From: Urechis unicinctus
Lineage: Eukaryota > Annelida > Polychaeta > Xenopneusta > Urechidae
Direction: 5' to 3'
Length of the DNA: 64,000 nt
Assembly: GCA_034190875.2 (NCBI GenBank)
Contig: CM067353.1
Location: forward strand, 31,014,559 to 31,078,558
Made by a program: the position numbers and the translations under genes. Position 1 is the stretch's first letter; each line of letters begins with the position of its first letter. Positions 1 to 11,353 of the stretch are shown here, in pieces. The notes beneath the pieces were generated by a model, which saw only the letters and a program-made list of their open reading frames with translations, did not search any database and was not told where the DNA came from.

Positions 1-689
1 TGTGGATGCCGCTTATGTCTTAGCCGTGGACATGCTACACCCGTATAAATCTTCACTAGCTCTGAGCACCTTCCTTGTTATTCGTCGTTCTACGATCGAT
101 ATACACATAATACGATCTCATGATTGATTTTGATCGTCAACTCTTCTGCATAGTTACGCGGCAATCGCTAGATTCAACCATTTTCCACACAGGCGGCTTT
201 CTTTCACCAAAAGAATAAGAAATTATCAATCAAAAGACAAAGGGGAAAAACGTACATATGCGGTGCTACGTTACGTGTCATTACAAAAGGGGTTCTGGGT
301 ATAACCAGCTCGTGCATACATCTAGAAACGGGCCTACGGTTTTAGGGTTGGGATACATTGAGTGGGTACCTGTTGTAAACAGCCTACCCATCCGCAAGTG
401 AACCACTAGGATCGCTAGGATGAGGAATCTCTTTTGAAGCAAATATCGGAGGCAGAAAGAATCATTGGAATCCCTGCGTGGTGTAAAAGAGCTGTGGGCG
501 TCATCGGGATTAATACCCGCCGTGTGAACGAGATGATTTGCGCGGCTTGATGTTCCCGTGGCCATTATTGGATAAGGAAATGGTATGATTTGATGAATCA
601 GTTATCTCAGCTACTCTAAGCGGTAGTATCATTGTTCGCGCCGACATGTAGCAGTCAGCTAAACTCATCCCTTTACTAATGCAAACTGT
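1..689. other. Unassigned sequence, no gene recognised
   Basis: Short open frames occur on both strands but none shows a domain I recognise, and none recurs in the other copies of the neighbouring element. I see no RNA gene or repeat here. It may be flank of, or a lost terminal part of, the Polinton-like element that becomes recognisable from about 690. Confidence 0.5.
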
Positions 690-849
690 GCAATGGTGAA
701 ACATCGGCCAAATGCTTAGCGTTAGCGTCAAAAACTTTCGCGTTTGGCATCAGTCAATCAAGTTCCCAAGTGCGCCGCCGAACTATATTCGCCAACCCGC
801 AACAGAAGTACACCGATTGAGGGCACCCCGCCTAACCTGTGGCGTCATG

Positions 850-1165
850 GCATATGAGGTTATACGGGCGGGTATTCCAGCTGAAAGCTCCTGTTGAACT
901 GCGCGCTCTTCATTGAGCTCATCAGCGGCGTGTTTGATTGTGTTTTCTACCAATGCGTCTTGTGTTTTGCTTCCTCTATGCAAAGACGAGCTTCGTTCTT
1001 TACAGTATTAAGTGCATGCAGCACGTCGGACGTCTCTGATTTTAGCTTTCTTGCCATGATATCGGTTTGCATACTCCGTCGTTTTGACCGTTCCGATTCC
1101 GTTTGTATCTGACTGTACGCATTGGAGGCATATGTTGTAATTTGGAGAGCTACAGAGCGGATGCA
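850..1165 (-). pseudogene. Coiled-coil protein gene fragment (copy C)
   Basis: On the minus strand two reading frames joined by a frameshift near 970 together match the intact 149-residue frame at 35098-35547. The first part begins with a short hydrophobic segment followed by a Q/E/S/K-rich heptad-like region (SQIQTESERSK). The second contains the shared segment ADELNEERAVQQ. The end is lost into unrelated frame. The family is not one I can name. Its fixed position at one end of a Polinton-like element suggests an element-encoded accessory or structural protein, which is inference. Confidence 0.5.
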
Positions 1166-1639
1166 TACTGCCAAAGCCACCTTTCTATTCCCGTACTAAT
1201 AACAAATATAATCACGGATCCCAGGTGCTATGAGTACACTCTGCGGTCATTTACGCGGTCTATATGACAGAGCGTGTTAATTCCAATCATGGTTTACTGA
1301 CCCGCCACGAATGGTGCTAATTACTGCTCCCATGCTGTGGCAAATAACAATCACAGGCGTTATTCCTAATGCGTAGACGCGAATTCAATAGGAAAACGAG
1401 ATCGTTTCGATACACAAAATCCAATTCATTATAATAAAGGGAGCTGGATTCAATCAATTGTCATATACTCATACAAAGCATTGTGCACATTAATGCTGCT
1501 GCTCTAATAGGCTATTCACAAACATATAATATACGCAATATAACTGGTGAGCGGTATATAACATGCCTCTCATCTAGGTTACTAAAATCTGATGCAGGCT
1601 TTGGGTTTTCAAGTCAAGTTCCGTACCGTTTGAAATCGA

Positions 1640-1965
1640 AAACGAAATCAGCATTGCGACTTATGTTGAATACCAAGGTCCCCGCATGTAATGTTCGCTA
1701 TGATATGTTCTAGACAAATATATCTCCCATCTGCAGGTTTCACGATAAGCGTAGGTAAGCAAGTTAAATAAATAATAAAAATTAGCCCTCTAGACATACA
1801 CCGACAATTTCGACTGTCACCCTCAGCTATAACCACGTTGCGGTTATGTGGCGTCAGCAACAAGGCAAATTTCCACTCCCGCCCAGTGTGAGGAGTAGGA
1901 TTATGGACAGGGCTTGGTCAGTATCGATTACTGCTCCATCCATCATATGTTACCGCTGAACATTC
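1640..1965 (-). pseudogene. Unknown exon family, copy C
   Basis: Read on the minus strand in two frames, this region matches the exon at 37334-37580: an upstream part with the SIIL core, then (after a frameshift) RNVVIAEGDSRNCRCMSRG corresponding to NREVVTVEDEPRQCRWRSRG in the tandem copies at 36.1-36.5 kb. The splice-donor-like end seen in the other copies is not preserved here. The gene is of unknown function. Confidence 0.4.
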
Positions 1966-2705
1966 CAGACAAGCGCTTCTTGTCAGGGTGTTTAGGATTC
2001 GGCGTGCGGTTATGCACATGGCGTCAATGTACTACGATTGGACTACGTCAACTTTGCATGGTTCAAGTGACCGTCTGAAATGTTCGTCATACAGGCACAG
2101 TCATGTTATTATTTAACACCCCCACACAATTGTGTAAGGTAGCTGGGTCATTTGTGAGGTCATCCTCAATGAAGCGCCCAATGAGAACATCGGTAATTGA
2201 GATGAAACCGAGCGTGACTAAGCAGTAAAAGCGATTCTTGCTTCCCTGATGTACATATTTTATTAAGAAACATGTGTCAATATGGTGCCAAAGCCGATTG
2301 GCCCTCATGCTGATTGCATCTGCGCGTCGTAGTGTTTATTGCTTCAGCTGAGTTTATGCGTACAATCTGATTTGAATGGCTCGAATGTGCGTCTGTCAAA
2401 AGGCCGTGGTTGTAAAATTCCCTTTACATTACCTTGCCCGACACGATGAGATTTTGCGTGTACTAGAAGTCGATGACTCATAACAACATGAATGGGAAAA
2501 CCCACTGAAGTTAAACCAGGGATCGACCACGTGCACTGTGTGCGCACCAAGTGCTGATAGCAGCTGGAATGACTGCAGCATGGAAAGAACACTTTGCCCA
2601 GAGTATCACTTTTCTATGCAGCTCATGTGTCATTCTCGTCTCGCGTACTTTGAATTCATGAATATGTTGATTCTTTCGGCTGTATCGGAATATATACCAG
2701 CGCGA

Positions 2706-2722
2706 TATATGCCGGGTATATA
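2706..2722. promoter_or_regulatory. Conserved TATA-like segment
   Basis: The segment ATGCCGGGTATATATAG contains a TATATATA core. The same sequence stands at about 37730-37746 in the paralogous copy D although the surrounding DNA has diverged. It is a plausible core promoter of the ancestral element. The direction of transcription is unknown because the core is nearly palindromic. Confidence 0.3.
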
Positions 2723-2845
2723 TAGACTCATTCTTGAGTATAAAGAAGCATGCCAGTAGTATAGAACCTGGGGGTTCTGGTCCACTCCAGTGATCTACAT
2801 TATTCTCTCAGAAACAGCATATACAGGATTTTGCCCAACCTATGT

Positions 2846-2870
2846 CGGACCCGACCCCTAAACGGGTCCG
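2846..2870 (-). terminator. Hairpin just past the polymerase 3' end
   Basis: CGGACCCG (2846-2853) and CGGGTCCG (2863-2870) form a perfect 8-bp stem with a 9-base loop. It lies just beyond the last recognisable codons of the DNA polymerase on the minus strand. A degraded version with broken pairing is at 38255-38280 after the second polymerase copy. A role in 3'-end formation is only a guess. Confidence 0.3.
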
Positions 2871-2879
2871 AGTTCACCA

Positions 2880-4398
2880 TGGTAGCTTGTAGGTAAATAA
2901 GTGTGTCCATAGGCCAAGGCGTTTGAGCCGTTCGCGGCTATCCACCGCTTTGAGTCAAATGGAGAGAGTGACACCTAACTAAAGTGTAGCCCTTATATCT
3001 TGTGAACATCACTGCGTAGCATGATCATTCCATGACGGAACTGCTTCTTTGTGAATAGACCACAACCTTCTGCACTCCCTTGGCCCTTTTAATCTCGCCC
3101 TTGTCAGTCATTGGGATCGAGTACATCTTTGGGTGCAGACCAACATACTCCTTGATTGGCACAGCGGCACACTCATCTTTCATCTTTTCTAGCACCTTAT
3201 TTTTTAAGTAAGCGAACAAGGGATGAGAAAGATCATAATTGCTGGTATCAAAGAGATCCACCTGCATGTCTGCATACACGTCAGCTGTGCAGATCTCCGT
3301 AAGCAGTGAGTCAATGTCTGTGTATAACAAGCCAAGGTTACTACCATATCTTGACTTAATTGTGTTATAATAGAAGTCTGCCTGGTCCTCTTCTGCCCAG
3401 CGCACAATCTTGACGTCGACTCACCTTCTGAGATTCTCCATGGTTGTTCATCAGCTTGTACAGGTTCTGCTCAAAGTCGCTCGTAGCCACCTTAAGCAGG
3501 CATGTGTTCATGCGAATGCAAGGCTCCATCCAGGGGCTCTGATTGAAAACAAGTGCACGGTGTATCTTGGTCAGCCTCATTCCCAGCGATAGGTAGAGCT
3601 TGAGATTTCTATAGTGGACCACATACTTTTCTTTATTGAGCAGGTTGGGTACCAGCTTCTCAACTCCATTTCCGTTGCTACTCAATGCACCTAGTAGATT
3701 CTTCTGGTAGTCTGACAACCACTCATTCTACACAGACATTGACTCTGGTGCAGTTGGATAATCATTGTGATCAGCATGTAACTCTGCAGGGTATTCCAGA
3801 TCAACTTCGAGTGTATATCCGGTTTCAGGATTGTCCGGATAGTCTTGTATCTGTAGATCGGCCGGCTGATTCACTTACTCAATACCCGCAGTAGGTAAAG
3901 GTTGACTCATCGCCCACCCATACAGGTTGTTAGCGTCAAGGTACTGGATATAAATCCCTGGCTTATCCTGCTCAAAGCCCTCCAAGAACGGGTTATCATC
4001 TTTAGCGTGGCGACGTGATACCATGCTTATGCCACTGCGCACCTTCTTTATGAATAAGTGTTTGTCATAGTCGGTAAGATACTCCAATTCCACCCCTGTA
4101 CTCTAAAGAAGCGCATCCAAAGAAGGGCCAGGATTGGTATAGTAGTGATCTGGGTCCAGACTGGGTACTGTTTAGGACAGGTGTTGCGGAATATCTCAAA
4201 TACATCACCGAAGAGTAGTACATCTGTGCGGAGGTACAGGTTATGTGAGTCGCCCATATTATTACACCCGAACACGTTCCAGACCTTCTGTGCATGTTCA
4301 TAGTCTGCAGCAGATACACCTTGCTCAGTGAGCTGGCTGTAGAACTCCTGAGAGGCATTAAATTTATCCCAGCCATCCAAAGACTCATAGAGCTTCAA
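2880..4398 (-). pseudogene. Protein-primed DNA polymerase B, broken (copy C)
   Basis: Replicative polymerase of Polinton/adintovirus-type elements, read on the minus strand in several frames. In order I see the exonuclease-to-palm region with MGDSHNLYLRTDVLLFGDVF (about 4250-4200), the YLDANNLYGWAMSQPLP block (about 3960-3900), the palm region with LYKLMNN (about 3465), the metal-binding motif as YTDIDS (about 3315; the family norm is YTDTDS, so one position is changed but both aspartates remain), and the C-terminal block SPFDSKRWIAANG...ALAYGH (about 2960-2890). The family motif with NSVFGKT expected after LMNN is deleted. An in-frame TGA at 3421-3423 is shared with the copy at 38.3-39.05 kb. 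The N-terminal half is missing and the frame abuts capsid sequence near 4390. It is certainly non-functional. Confidence 0.8.
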
Positions 4399-5155
4399 CC
4401 TGCAGTAGGATGCCTTTTATGCTGCGAGCCGGCATGTTCAGGTTGATGTTCCACACTGTATCCTTGGTATTGTATACAAGCTTCCTGTGACGAAGCACAC
4501 GCTCATACAGAATCGAGAGCCGACCTGTGTAATGGGAGCATATCAAACGGGCCAGCTCTGGTTGGGTAACCATGTCATACTCTAAGGAGATCCCATCAAA
4601 TTTGTAGCTGGCGTCGGTGTAGCCCGTTGCGTGAACCACACTTCTGTAGTCATTAATTTTGAGCTCGTATTCCAGTCTGTCACTATGTACACTCTAGTAG
4701 AATGGCATGTGGCTTTCGAGGAGTTCAAACTCAAGCGGAACGTAGAACCTGTTAACATAGACATCGGCTATGGCCTTGCCCTTTTCCTCAGTTTCTTTCC
4801 TTGTCTCCTTCCCCCACTCGTATCTTAGTTGCGTTTCTGTCATCTGATGTGTCAATGCCCTGATACTGGAGGCCATGTTTCTCCTGTGGAGTCCGCCACA
4901 AGTCGTGGTAACAGTGGTACACATCGCTGACATCGATGGGCATGACCTCATTGCCAGAATTCTTGATTGTCGTTTTCTTAACCACGGCGTGACCAAGGTT
5001 TTGCAAGACGCTGTGGTTAGCATCAATCGAGATCAGCGTGATTTTAAAGGCCAGCCGTGCTGTCCCTAGGACAATGATGTCGTCTGCACTTAGATTGGGG
5101 AAGCGGACCAGCAGTTGTTGGTTCTTGTCAATAGTGCTTGGATTGTTTGAAATAA
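4390..5155 (-). pseudogene. Major capsid protein-like gene, C-terminally truncated
   Basis: The minus-strand frame, with a few frameshifts, contains LLVRFPNLSADDIIVLG, QNLGHAVVKKTTIKNSGNEV, DVSDVYHCYHDLW, AIADVYVNRFYVPLEFELL, YKFDGISLEYDMVTQPELA and NINLNMPARSIKGIL. I recognise this as the hexon-like double jelly-roll major capsid protein found in Polinton-type elements of cnidarians and other invertebrates. It forms the icosahedral shell in related viruses. The frame ends near 4390, well short of a full double jelly roll, and polymerase sequence begins immediately. A deletion therefore removed the capsid C-terminus and the polymerase N-terminus. The start lies near 5155, divergent from the gene beginning at 5277. 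The family assignment is from memory and needs a profile search. Confidence 0.65.
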
Positions 5156-5276
5156 CTACAAACTGTCACGCGCCCTTTAACCCTAGGGGTTCGCGTATCC
5201 AGCGGTATTGATTTAGTTTGCGTCCGTAAGTACTCGTCATGTTGAATAATGGTGAGTATATCTTTAACACAATAAC
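5156..5276. promoter_or_regulatory. Intergenic region between divergent capsid and proline-rich genes
   Basis: The capsid gene runs left from about 5155 and the next gene runs right from ATG 5277. The 120 bases between them should have held two back-to-back promoters. I see no clear TATA box. Confidence 0.25.
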
Positions 5277-6590
5277 ATGGAAGTGATTAATAACCCAAAA
5301 TTTGAAGATGACGTAGTGGAAGACACTGGAAGAGAGTATGAGGTACTACCAAGAGGCCCCTCTCCTAGAGGCCCCTCTTAGGGAGGCCACTCTCCCAGAG
5401 GCCCCTCTCCCAGATGCCCCTCTCCCAACTCAAGCTGCCATAGGAGGGGACATTGAGATAAGTTTTTACCACAGGGAGGCCGTCTCGTTATAGGCGATGT
5501 CAATTACTATTACGATGCATTAACATGTAAAGGTCACAAATCACCCCTCGGCCGCGATTAAACAAAGTTTGAACTTGTTGGAGGAGAGTTACTTTTGAAG
5601 GACTACCCTGGCATGAGTATTACAAATTTTCGTACCAAAAAGACGCTTTTTCTTGGAACAATAGTTAAATATATAGGGGGCCTAAGGCCGTCCGTGATGG
5701 ATTGGGGTTCACTGAATCGTCCCGACAAGCTGTGTCACAAAAGGGAGCAAAAGCCCTCCAAGCTGCTGCCAAAGCGGAAGCTGCACTTCCTGAGACGTCA
5801 AGAATGAGCAGCCCCAGAGCCGTGACAGAGCGAGGTGGTGTAGATGAAAAAAGCTTCATAGAGGGCGTTCATAACGCTATAGAAGACCTAGGTACACTAA
5901 CAGACAACGAACTACCACTCAACGAGCTTATAGGGCTTGACGAGGCTATAAAGACCATGAGGGTGAACTGGTCAACAACCTAGCTAAGATAACTGAGCTA
6001 GAAGGGGAGATAAAACAGCGAGAAGCTAAAATGGCAAGCCTTGAGGAGGATGGGAGGGGTGATAGTCGAGCATAGAAGTTTCAAGCAAATGAGCTGTCAG
6101 GGCTGAAGGATCTACGCCGTATTGAGGCTGCCTCTGTAAACTAAAAAATCCTACGGACTCAAATCAACCGCATCACGGAAATGATCAACAGTTTTTTAAC
6201 TAGCAAAATGCTAGCTGAGCGTGTACGCAGCCTGTTCCGGGAGCAAGGGGTTACAAACGCCGCTACTCACTGCAATGGGACTGAAAATCTCGATCCTGGT
6301 ACTTGCTTTGACAGGTGGAGGGGGTAGTTGTGCCACCACCGACGCCAGCTGACAAGCCCGGTGTAAAGGAATGGATTAAAAACAGCTGATCTCCTTGGAA
6401 AACGTCCTGAAGAGCCTAGACGTAAAGGCAGCAGCTGCCCTTCCAGGGATTATTGGATCCATCCTATCATAGTTGCTTAAGTCGGGCTGCAAAGGTGGCT
6501 GGTTGAATGGCAGAACATGTATGGGCGGAAGCTGTGGCGGTGAGGGGAGTTATCCTTCTGATAATCAGTGACCTTCTACGTGGCAAGCCA
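5277..6590 (+). pseudogene. Proline-rich, coiled-coil, membrane-associated element protein (broken)
   Basis: The plus-strand frame starts with ATG 5277 (MEVINNPKFEDDVVEDTG), runs into proline-rich repeats of the form EAPLP (5340-5430), then, after frameshifts, KDYPGMSITNFRTKKTLFLG (5597 onward), VKYIGG, an acidic helical region (ELPLNELIGLDEAIKTMR, about 5920), a coiled-coil-like stretch (LAKITELEGEIKQREAKM, 5980-6040), RTQINRITEMINSFL, RSLFREQGV, and a small hydrophobic C-terminal block AAAALPGIIGSI (6428-6466). Stops and frameshifts interrupt it at several points (for example near 6075 and 6140). I recall this architecture next to the capsid gene in invertebrate Polinton-like elements; its role is not established. 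It converges on the frame at 6597-7830. Confidence 0.55.
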
Positions 6591-6596
6591 GAGCAC

Positions 6597-7830
6597 AGCT
6601 AAGCCTATTTCAATTTCGTGCGCATTTCCTATGGGGGTGGTCGCGATTGTAATCAGATTGTTGTACCCAACGACTTTTCCAACAGCGAGGCTACAGTCTG
6701 ACGTCGCCATGTAAAGGCACGTTCCAAACACATAATCAACCTTTGAGGAAGCATTCTTGAGCAGGTTTTAATGCCTACCAATGGATGTGGGAATATCAAC
6801 TGGTGAGTTGGTAGAATCCTCAATATTAGCCTGAGACTGCATTTGGGTGTCAAAGGATGTGCCTGTATACCTAGTATCTCTGAGCGGGTCTGCGCCTGAA
6901 CACCAAGAATAGCCCAAACATAGGTTCAAATACTGTCGTTAATCCGTGAGATACCTGGGGATGTGAATCCTTCAGATTTTTCCAGTATGTAAGTACTCCA
7001 GGAGGTGCTTGTATCCGCTCGGTATTGCTTTATATAATCAATATTTAGCTTGCCACCCTGGAAAACAAAATATCCAACGCAGATACACCGCAGCTGGAGG
7101 TTGCGCACCATACAACAAAATTTACCTGGTTCTGCCAGAATTGCATGTGGTTGGTTCTCCAGCAAACTACAAGTTTATCGTCGCTTATGTTTGGCACTAG
7201 TGCTCAAACAGGTTAGAGAACTCCACATTAAACGCCTCTGTACTGTCGTCTGCTTGCACTTGGATGAGGAGATGTGTCAGCTGCTCAGCTGCTATATGGT
7301 GTGGGTACAGCGGGCCCAGTTTGTATGTTCCATTTCTATTGAATCTAAAGGCTTATTTATCCAAAATGCAATGTATCAAACTCTGACCAATGTTCAAAGC
7401 GGCGGACAAAAAGGTCACCAAATTGCACATTTAATAAGACGCTCGGCTGGGTGCTAGCACAAAACGCGCTTTTGGTTAGGCAGTTTAACAGCTGTACCCA
7501 GGTGTTGCTGGTATGTTTCTCCCGCTTCCACTAGAACACCAGCCAAGGCTAGTTGCAGACCTCAAGGCCGACCTGTTTGTTGGGCGCGCTTTAAGCAATG
7601 AGCTTAATCTCCACTATGTGAGCTTTATCACCACCTATGGCATGTACTAAGCCTGCCCGCCGCGGCATTAACAACAGCCAAGCACTGTCACTTTGGACAC
7701 AGCCGGACATTGGTACCAGGTTCTTTCTATTTGTGCCAATCGATTGGATTTTGAATAACATGCGCAGAGGGCAGCCAATCACCAAGGCAATTTGTATTGT
7801 TCCACAACCCATCCACTGACACAATGGGCT
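6597..7830 (-). pseudogene. Unidentified element gene, decayed
   Basis: The best-preserved part is at the 3' end: on the minus strand one frame runs from about 6900 to 6597 with a single stop and reads through segments such as DTRYTGTSFDTQMQSQANIE, KVDYVFGTCLYMATSD and NNLITIATTPIGNAHEIEIG. Upstream the frame can be followed only in pieces, for example FVFQGGKLNIDYIKQYRADT near 7060 and fragments around 7600-7800. Position and convergent orientation make it part of the Polinton-like element, possibly a second virion protein, but I cannot assign a family. Confidence 0.4.
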
Positions 7831-8019
7831 ATATTGATGTTATTGGTCATATTGGTTGATATGGTGAGAAAATGTCGGGTTATTAATAAGAAAAGAGCTT
7901 GTTTATTGCTTGATCGACCGATAATTCTTTAACCAGACATGAAAGTTCCATTGTACATTATAACCTTTTACTATTAATTTCCCTTTATCTATATGTGAAT
8001 TCGTTCCAGATTACCTTAC

Positions 8020-8710
8020 ATGCAGCGTTTGTGGCGAGATTTGTGGTTTGTAGAAGCAACACTCAGCTACTCCATTCGCGTATCTTGGATCTCCGGGATA
8101 CATGATAAACTTCTCGATCACCTTACAGCAGGCACTTGTCGCCTTACCATCAATTCGACCTCCACCGGTTATCCACCCAAATTATTTCCCCATCTCCTTC
8201 TCAGTGCTTCCCTTCCAGGCGTCTCATCCGATTTAGCTCAGATCGACTACGACGTTGCCCTGATTAAAAACAGCGTCTTTGCTTCACAAACAACAGCCAA
8301 TTTAGCATCTCAGGGGCAAGTTTGGCGCTTAATACGGACTGACTCCTATTCCTGTCGTTACATCGCTTACTTGTGCAGATCACTCAGCTCAAACCAATCG
8401 ATCAAGAACTTTTTTTTAATTTTTGCATGCTTCATTCTCGTTTCGCTATCACCTTCATCGGCCTATCGCATTTCGACATAAAGCTAATGCTACAATCGGT
8501 TAAGAAGTCTCTCGGAAATACACCCTTCGTGAAACTTCCCATCGAACATTGGATGCTCGCTGCCTTCATGCGTAACACCAAAGAAAGGAAAAGACAAGCT
8601 TCGACCATCGTCGACATTTGTTGCGGACTCGAGCTTCAGTTACAACACTCAAAGATCGTGACTCATCTCTCACAGTCACCACAGCCTCCATCCCTCACAT
8701 CCTAGACCCT
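8020..8710 (+). pseudogene. Tyrosine recombinase relic (Crypton/DIRS/Ngaro-like N-terminal domain)
   Basis: Two overlapping plus-strand frames give pieces that resemble the SAM-like core-binding domain of eukaryotic tyrosine recombinases: YIAYLCRSLSSNQSIKNFF in the first frame (about 8360-8415), then LMLQSVKKSLGNTPFVKLPI in the second (about 8485-8545). The order and spacing of these two blocks match the family as I know it. The catalytic R...HxxR...Y domain is not visible downstream, so the copy is truncated. Nearby sequence is C/T-rich. The assignment rests on two short blocks. Confidence 0.4.
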
Positions 8711-11069
8711 ACGTCTTGTTCCCGCTCCCGTATCCTCTTCTGCATTGTTTACCTCGACGTGCACGGTTTGCCTCATCACACTCACCCACGGCACGTTTCT
8801 CATCCGCCTCAAACTTCTACGGTCTTCCTCTCACTTAGCTTCCTCGCTTTTGCATATTCCGAAGTCATCTCTTTCTATATTGCTTCTTCAACTTGCTAAA
8901 CGTATGTAATGTCACATAACAGCTTCTTCCTCTTTAATAGCTCATAATGTTCTTGATGTAAAAACACCATTTAATGTTTGCCCCAGTTACTTTTAGCCCA
9001 ATGAGGGGTGTGTTTGAACCGGCCCTGCTCAGTTTCCTTGTGCGGTTTGGGGATAATCATCAAGTCAGCCTCCTGGATACAATCATTATATGTTGATTGG
9101 ACAAATAAGAGCTCCAATCAGAGCTCGCGATTCCCCCCCCCCCCCCCTGGTGGCAAAATGTGCTCTTATTAATGCAATCAACGACAATTTTGTCATTTAT
9201 TACCAGGCACAACAATTTGCCCCTGGCAAACGTGGTGGTACTACACTTTGAGATGGACACCTAACATCTGTCCATCCTCACTACTGCCTACTTTAACTTA
9301 TGCTTGCTACGATGTTATCGTAAAGATGAAAACGTTTCACAACTACAGCGTGCCTCGAATACAATGACTGTCGTTTCGCTCAAACTCTTCTGTCATCACC
9401 AAGTTAAATAACATTGTCTTCTTTTCGTGGACATTTGTTGTCAATGTGGCCAGCCTTACTTCCTATCCAATTACCATGTGGTATCAAAGCAGAACCAGCC
9501 GATATGTCTGGAATCACCAAGTTAGATCCAAACACATGTTACGCTTCCTTCACCTGCGTGCATAGGTAGCTTCCAATACCAATCAAGGTGGCGCCTCTTC
9601 GGTTGATGTTGTGGGTAGTTGTCTTGGGGCATAGATGACAATCAAATTACTCACAAGAAGTAAACACACTGGATGATTGTTATGTGGTGTCATGTAGCAC
9701 GTGAGTGCTTTTTCTTTGCAAGTCTAACGTCGCTGTTAGTTGACGATTCCTGAGAGGGGCTTCACATTGGCATCTCATTGATCGGCGTGATGTAATAAAT
9801 CACATAGTATTGTTAAGTGAGGGATAAACATAATCACATAGCGTCCTTTCATTACGTAGGAGTAAGGCGGTGAAAGCGCTATAAACGGTAGATAGTTCGA
9901 GCGAGTGAAATGGGAAGATATCCCGATCATCGATAGATTGCTGTATAATGGATGACATGATATGGAAAAGTGGATCAATGGTGATGTTTATATTACGATG
10001 ATATACCACGGGCTGTGCTTGTTTTACCTGCCAGAGTAAGGACACGACAGGCGAGATACCTTCCCTGGTACCATTTCAGAATGCTACAAGAGCAAGGGCA
10101 TTTCAACAAATCGGTCCCCCGCGTCGTTTTCGGCGCTTTATTGCGCTCAGCCGCGTTCGATTTGAGGGGGTCAAACTCGCGATAAACAGTCGCGATATGC
10201 CTGTGACACGCTTAACCCAAAAGCACAACAACCGATTACATAGGGTCTTTTGTTGCCTTTTGAAAAACATGATACACAGTAGATGCAATGGAAAGCATTA
10301 AATAAAATATATCTACCACATGCTACACTGGCGCCTTTCTATGAATATAGCTTCATAGTAAATTTGAACGAGACGCGAGATACATAAACATTCCATCTTA
10401 TAATGTAGACACGGAACCACAGGTCACTTATTCACTGACATGTATTTGAGAGGAGGGGGGGGGGGGGTTTAGAGGCAAAACGCAGGTCCTGTCGGAGCAT
10501 ATAATAAGAGTTGCTACATTCTGTAATTTAACATGGTTATGTCTCCTACACAGTTCAAATACTAAGATCAGTGAACACTAGCATATTCTTTTTTTATATA
10601 GCTTCCAATAGTAAATCTCAAGATAACAATGTTAATAGGAGCAGGACGCGAAGGGAAGCGATGTGTCGTTCATACTGAAGAATTCCGCACTGCAACAAGG
10701 GAAAGGTCGTCCATCACCACAAAGACGATAACCGCGTTATGAGGTTAGGGTTTAGGTCGATCATCAGTTCGATGATTGATGACGAGCATTCTGTCACGAA
10801 GATAGCTTTATACATTCCAGAAATGCTAAATGATCCATTTCTTATCCACGCAAATATGATAATATCAACTTTGCCTAATATATATCTTTTACTAGCGGTA
10901 AATCGCTCCGTAAAGGCTGTAGTGTAGTGTGCCATTCTTAAGAATGTGGGCGATAATAACGAAGCGTTTATCACGCACTCCATACCGTTCAGGGTTGAAA
11001 AAACCATGAGAGCGCTTGCGGTTTGACTGTTTATGTGCTGATTGTCCTCGATAGAAGCAAACGTATAAA
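8711..11069. other. Unassigned sequence with homopolymer tracts
   Basis: I see no convincing gene. It holds a 15-C run at 9133-9147 and a 13-G run at 10455-10467. The segment AATAAGAGCTCCAATCAGAG near 9105 recurs at about 44623, suggesting a small shared repeat. The longest frames show no recognisable domain or compositional bias. Confidence 0.5.
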
Positions 11070-11301
11070 CATATATATACACACATGTATTATATATATT
11101 TATATATATAAATATATTTGGTATATATATATATACATATGTATATATGTGAATATATATGTGAATATATATATATATATAAATATATGCGTATATATAT
11201 ATATGTGTATATATATATGTATATAGATATATATGTATATATATATATATTGTTTATATGTATATATGTATATAAATATATATATTTGTATTATATATAT
11301 A

Positions 11302-11350
<49 letters not shown>
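11070..11350. repeat. Compound TA-rich microsatellite
   Basis: About 280 bases of (TA)n interrupted by TATG, TGAA and TTTG variants, ending in a purer (AT)n tract of about 45 bases. Apparent frames rich in I and Y across it are artefacts of the repeat. Confidence 0.95.

Positions 11351-11353
<3 letters not shown>

Larger units (their letters stand above)
690..2760 (+). repeat. Dispersed repeat family, copy C
   Basis: This segment matches, in the same orientation and order, 35023-37760 (copy D), much of 43785-46550 (copy E) and parts of 47505-48362 (copy F). Anchors easily compared by eye are the coiled-coil gene, the stretch around the segment TTACCGCTGAACATTCCA near 1951, and the TATA-like segment at 2706-2722. 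The first 90 bases also match 41175-41265. Divergence between copies is substantial, so these are old duplications or independent insertions of one element family. Confidence 0.65.
690..7830 (-). mobile_element. Decayed Polinton/adintovirus-like element (copy C)
   Basis: This stretch contains, in order, a coiled-coil gene, an unknown exon family, a type B DNA polymerase, a double jelly-roll-type major capsid protein (all minus strand), a proline-rich and membrane-associated protein (plus strand) and another minus-strand frame. Capsid plus protein-primed polymerase B on one element is the signature of Polintons/Mavericks and adintoviruses. All frames carry stops or frameshifts, so it is a dead copy. 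I could not find terminal inverted repeats, integrase or packaging ATPase, so the limits are approximate. The part 690-3040 recurs in the same order and orientation at 35023-38450, which shows that the coiled-coil gene and exon family belong to the element rather than to the host flank. Confidence 0.65.

Noticed and set aside
8020-8899. Intact plus-strand gene at 8.0-8.9 kb
   Set aside because: The frames overlap and switch. Only two short blocks resemble a recombinase, so it is listed as a relic.
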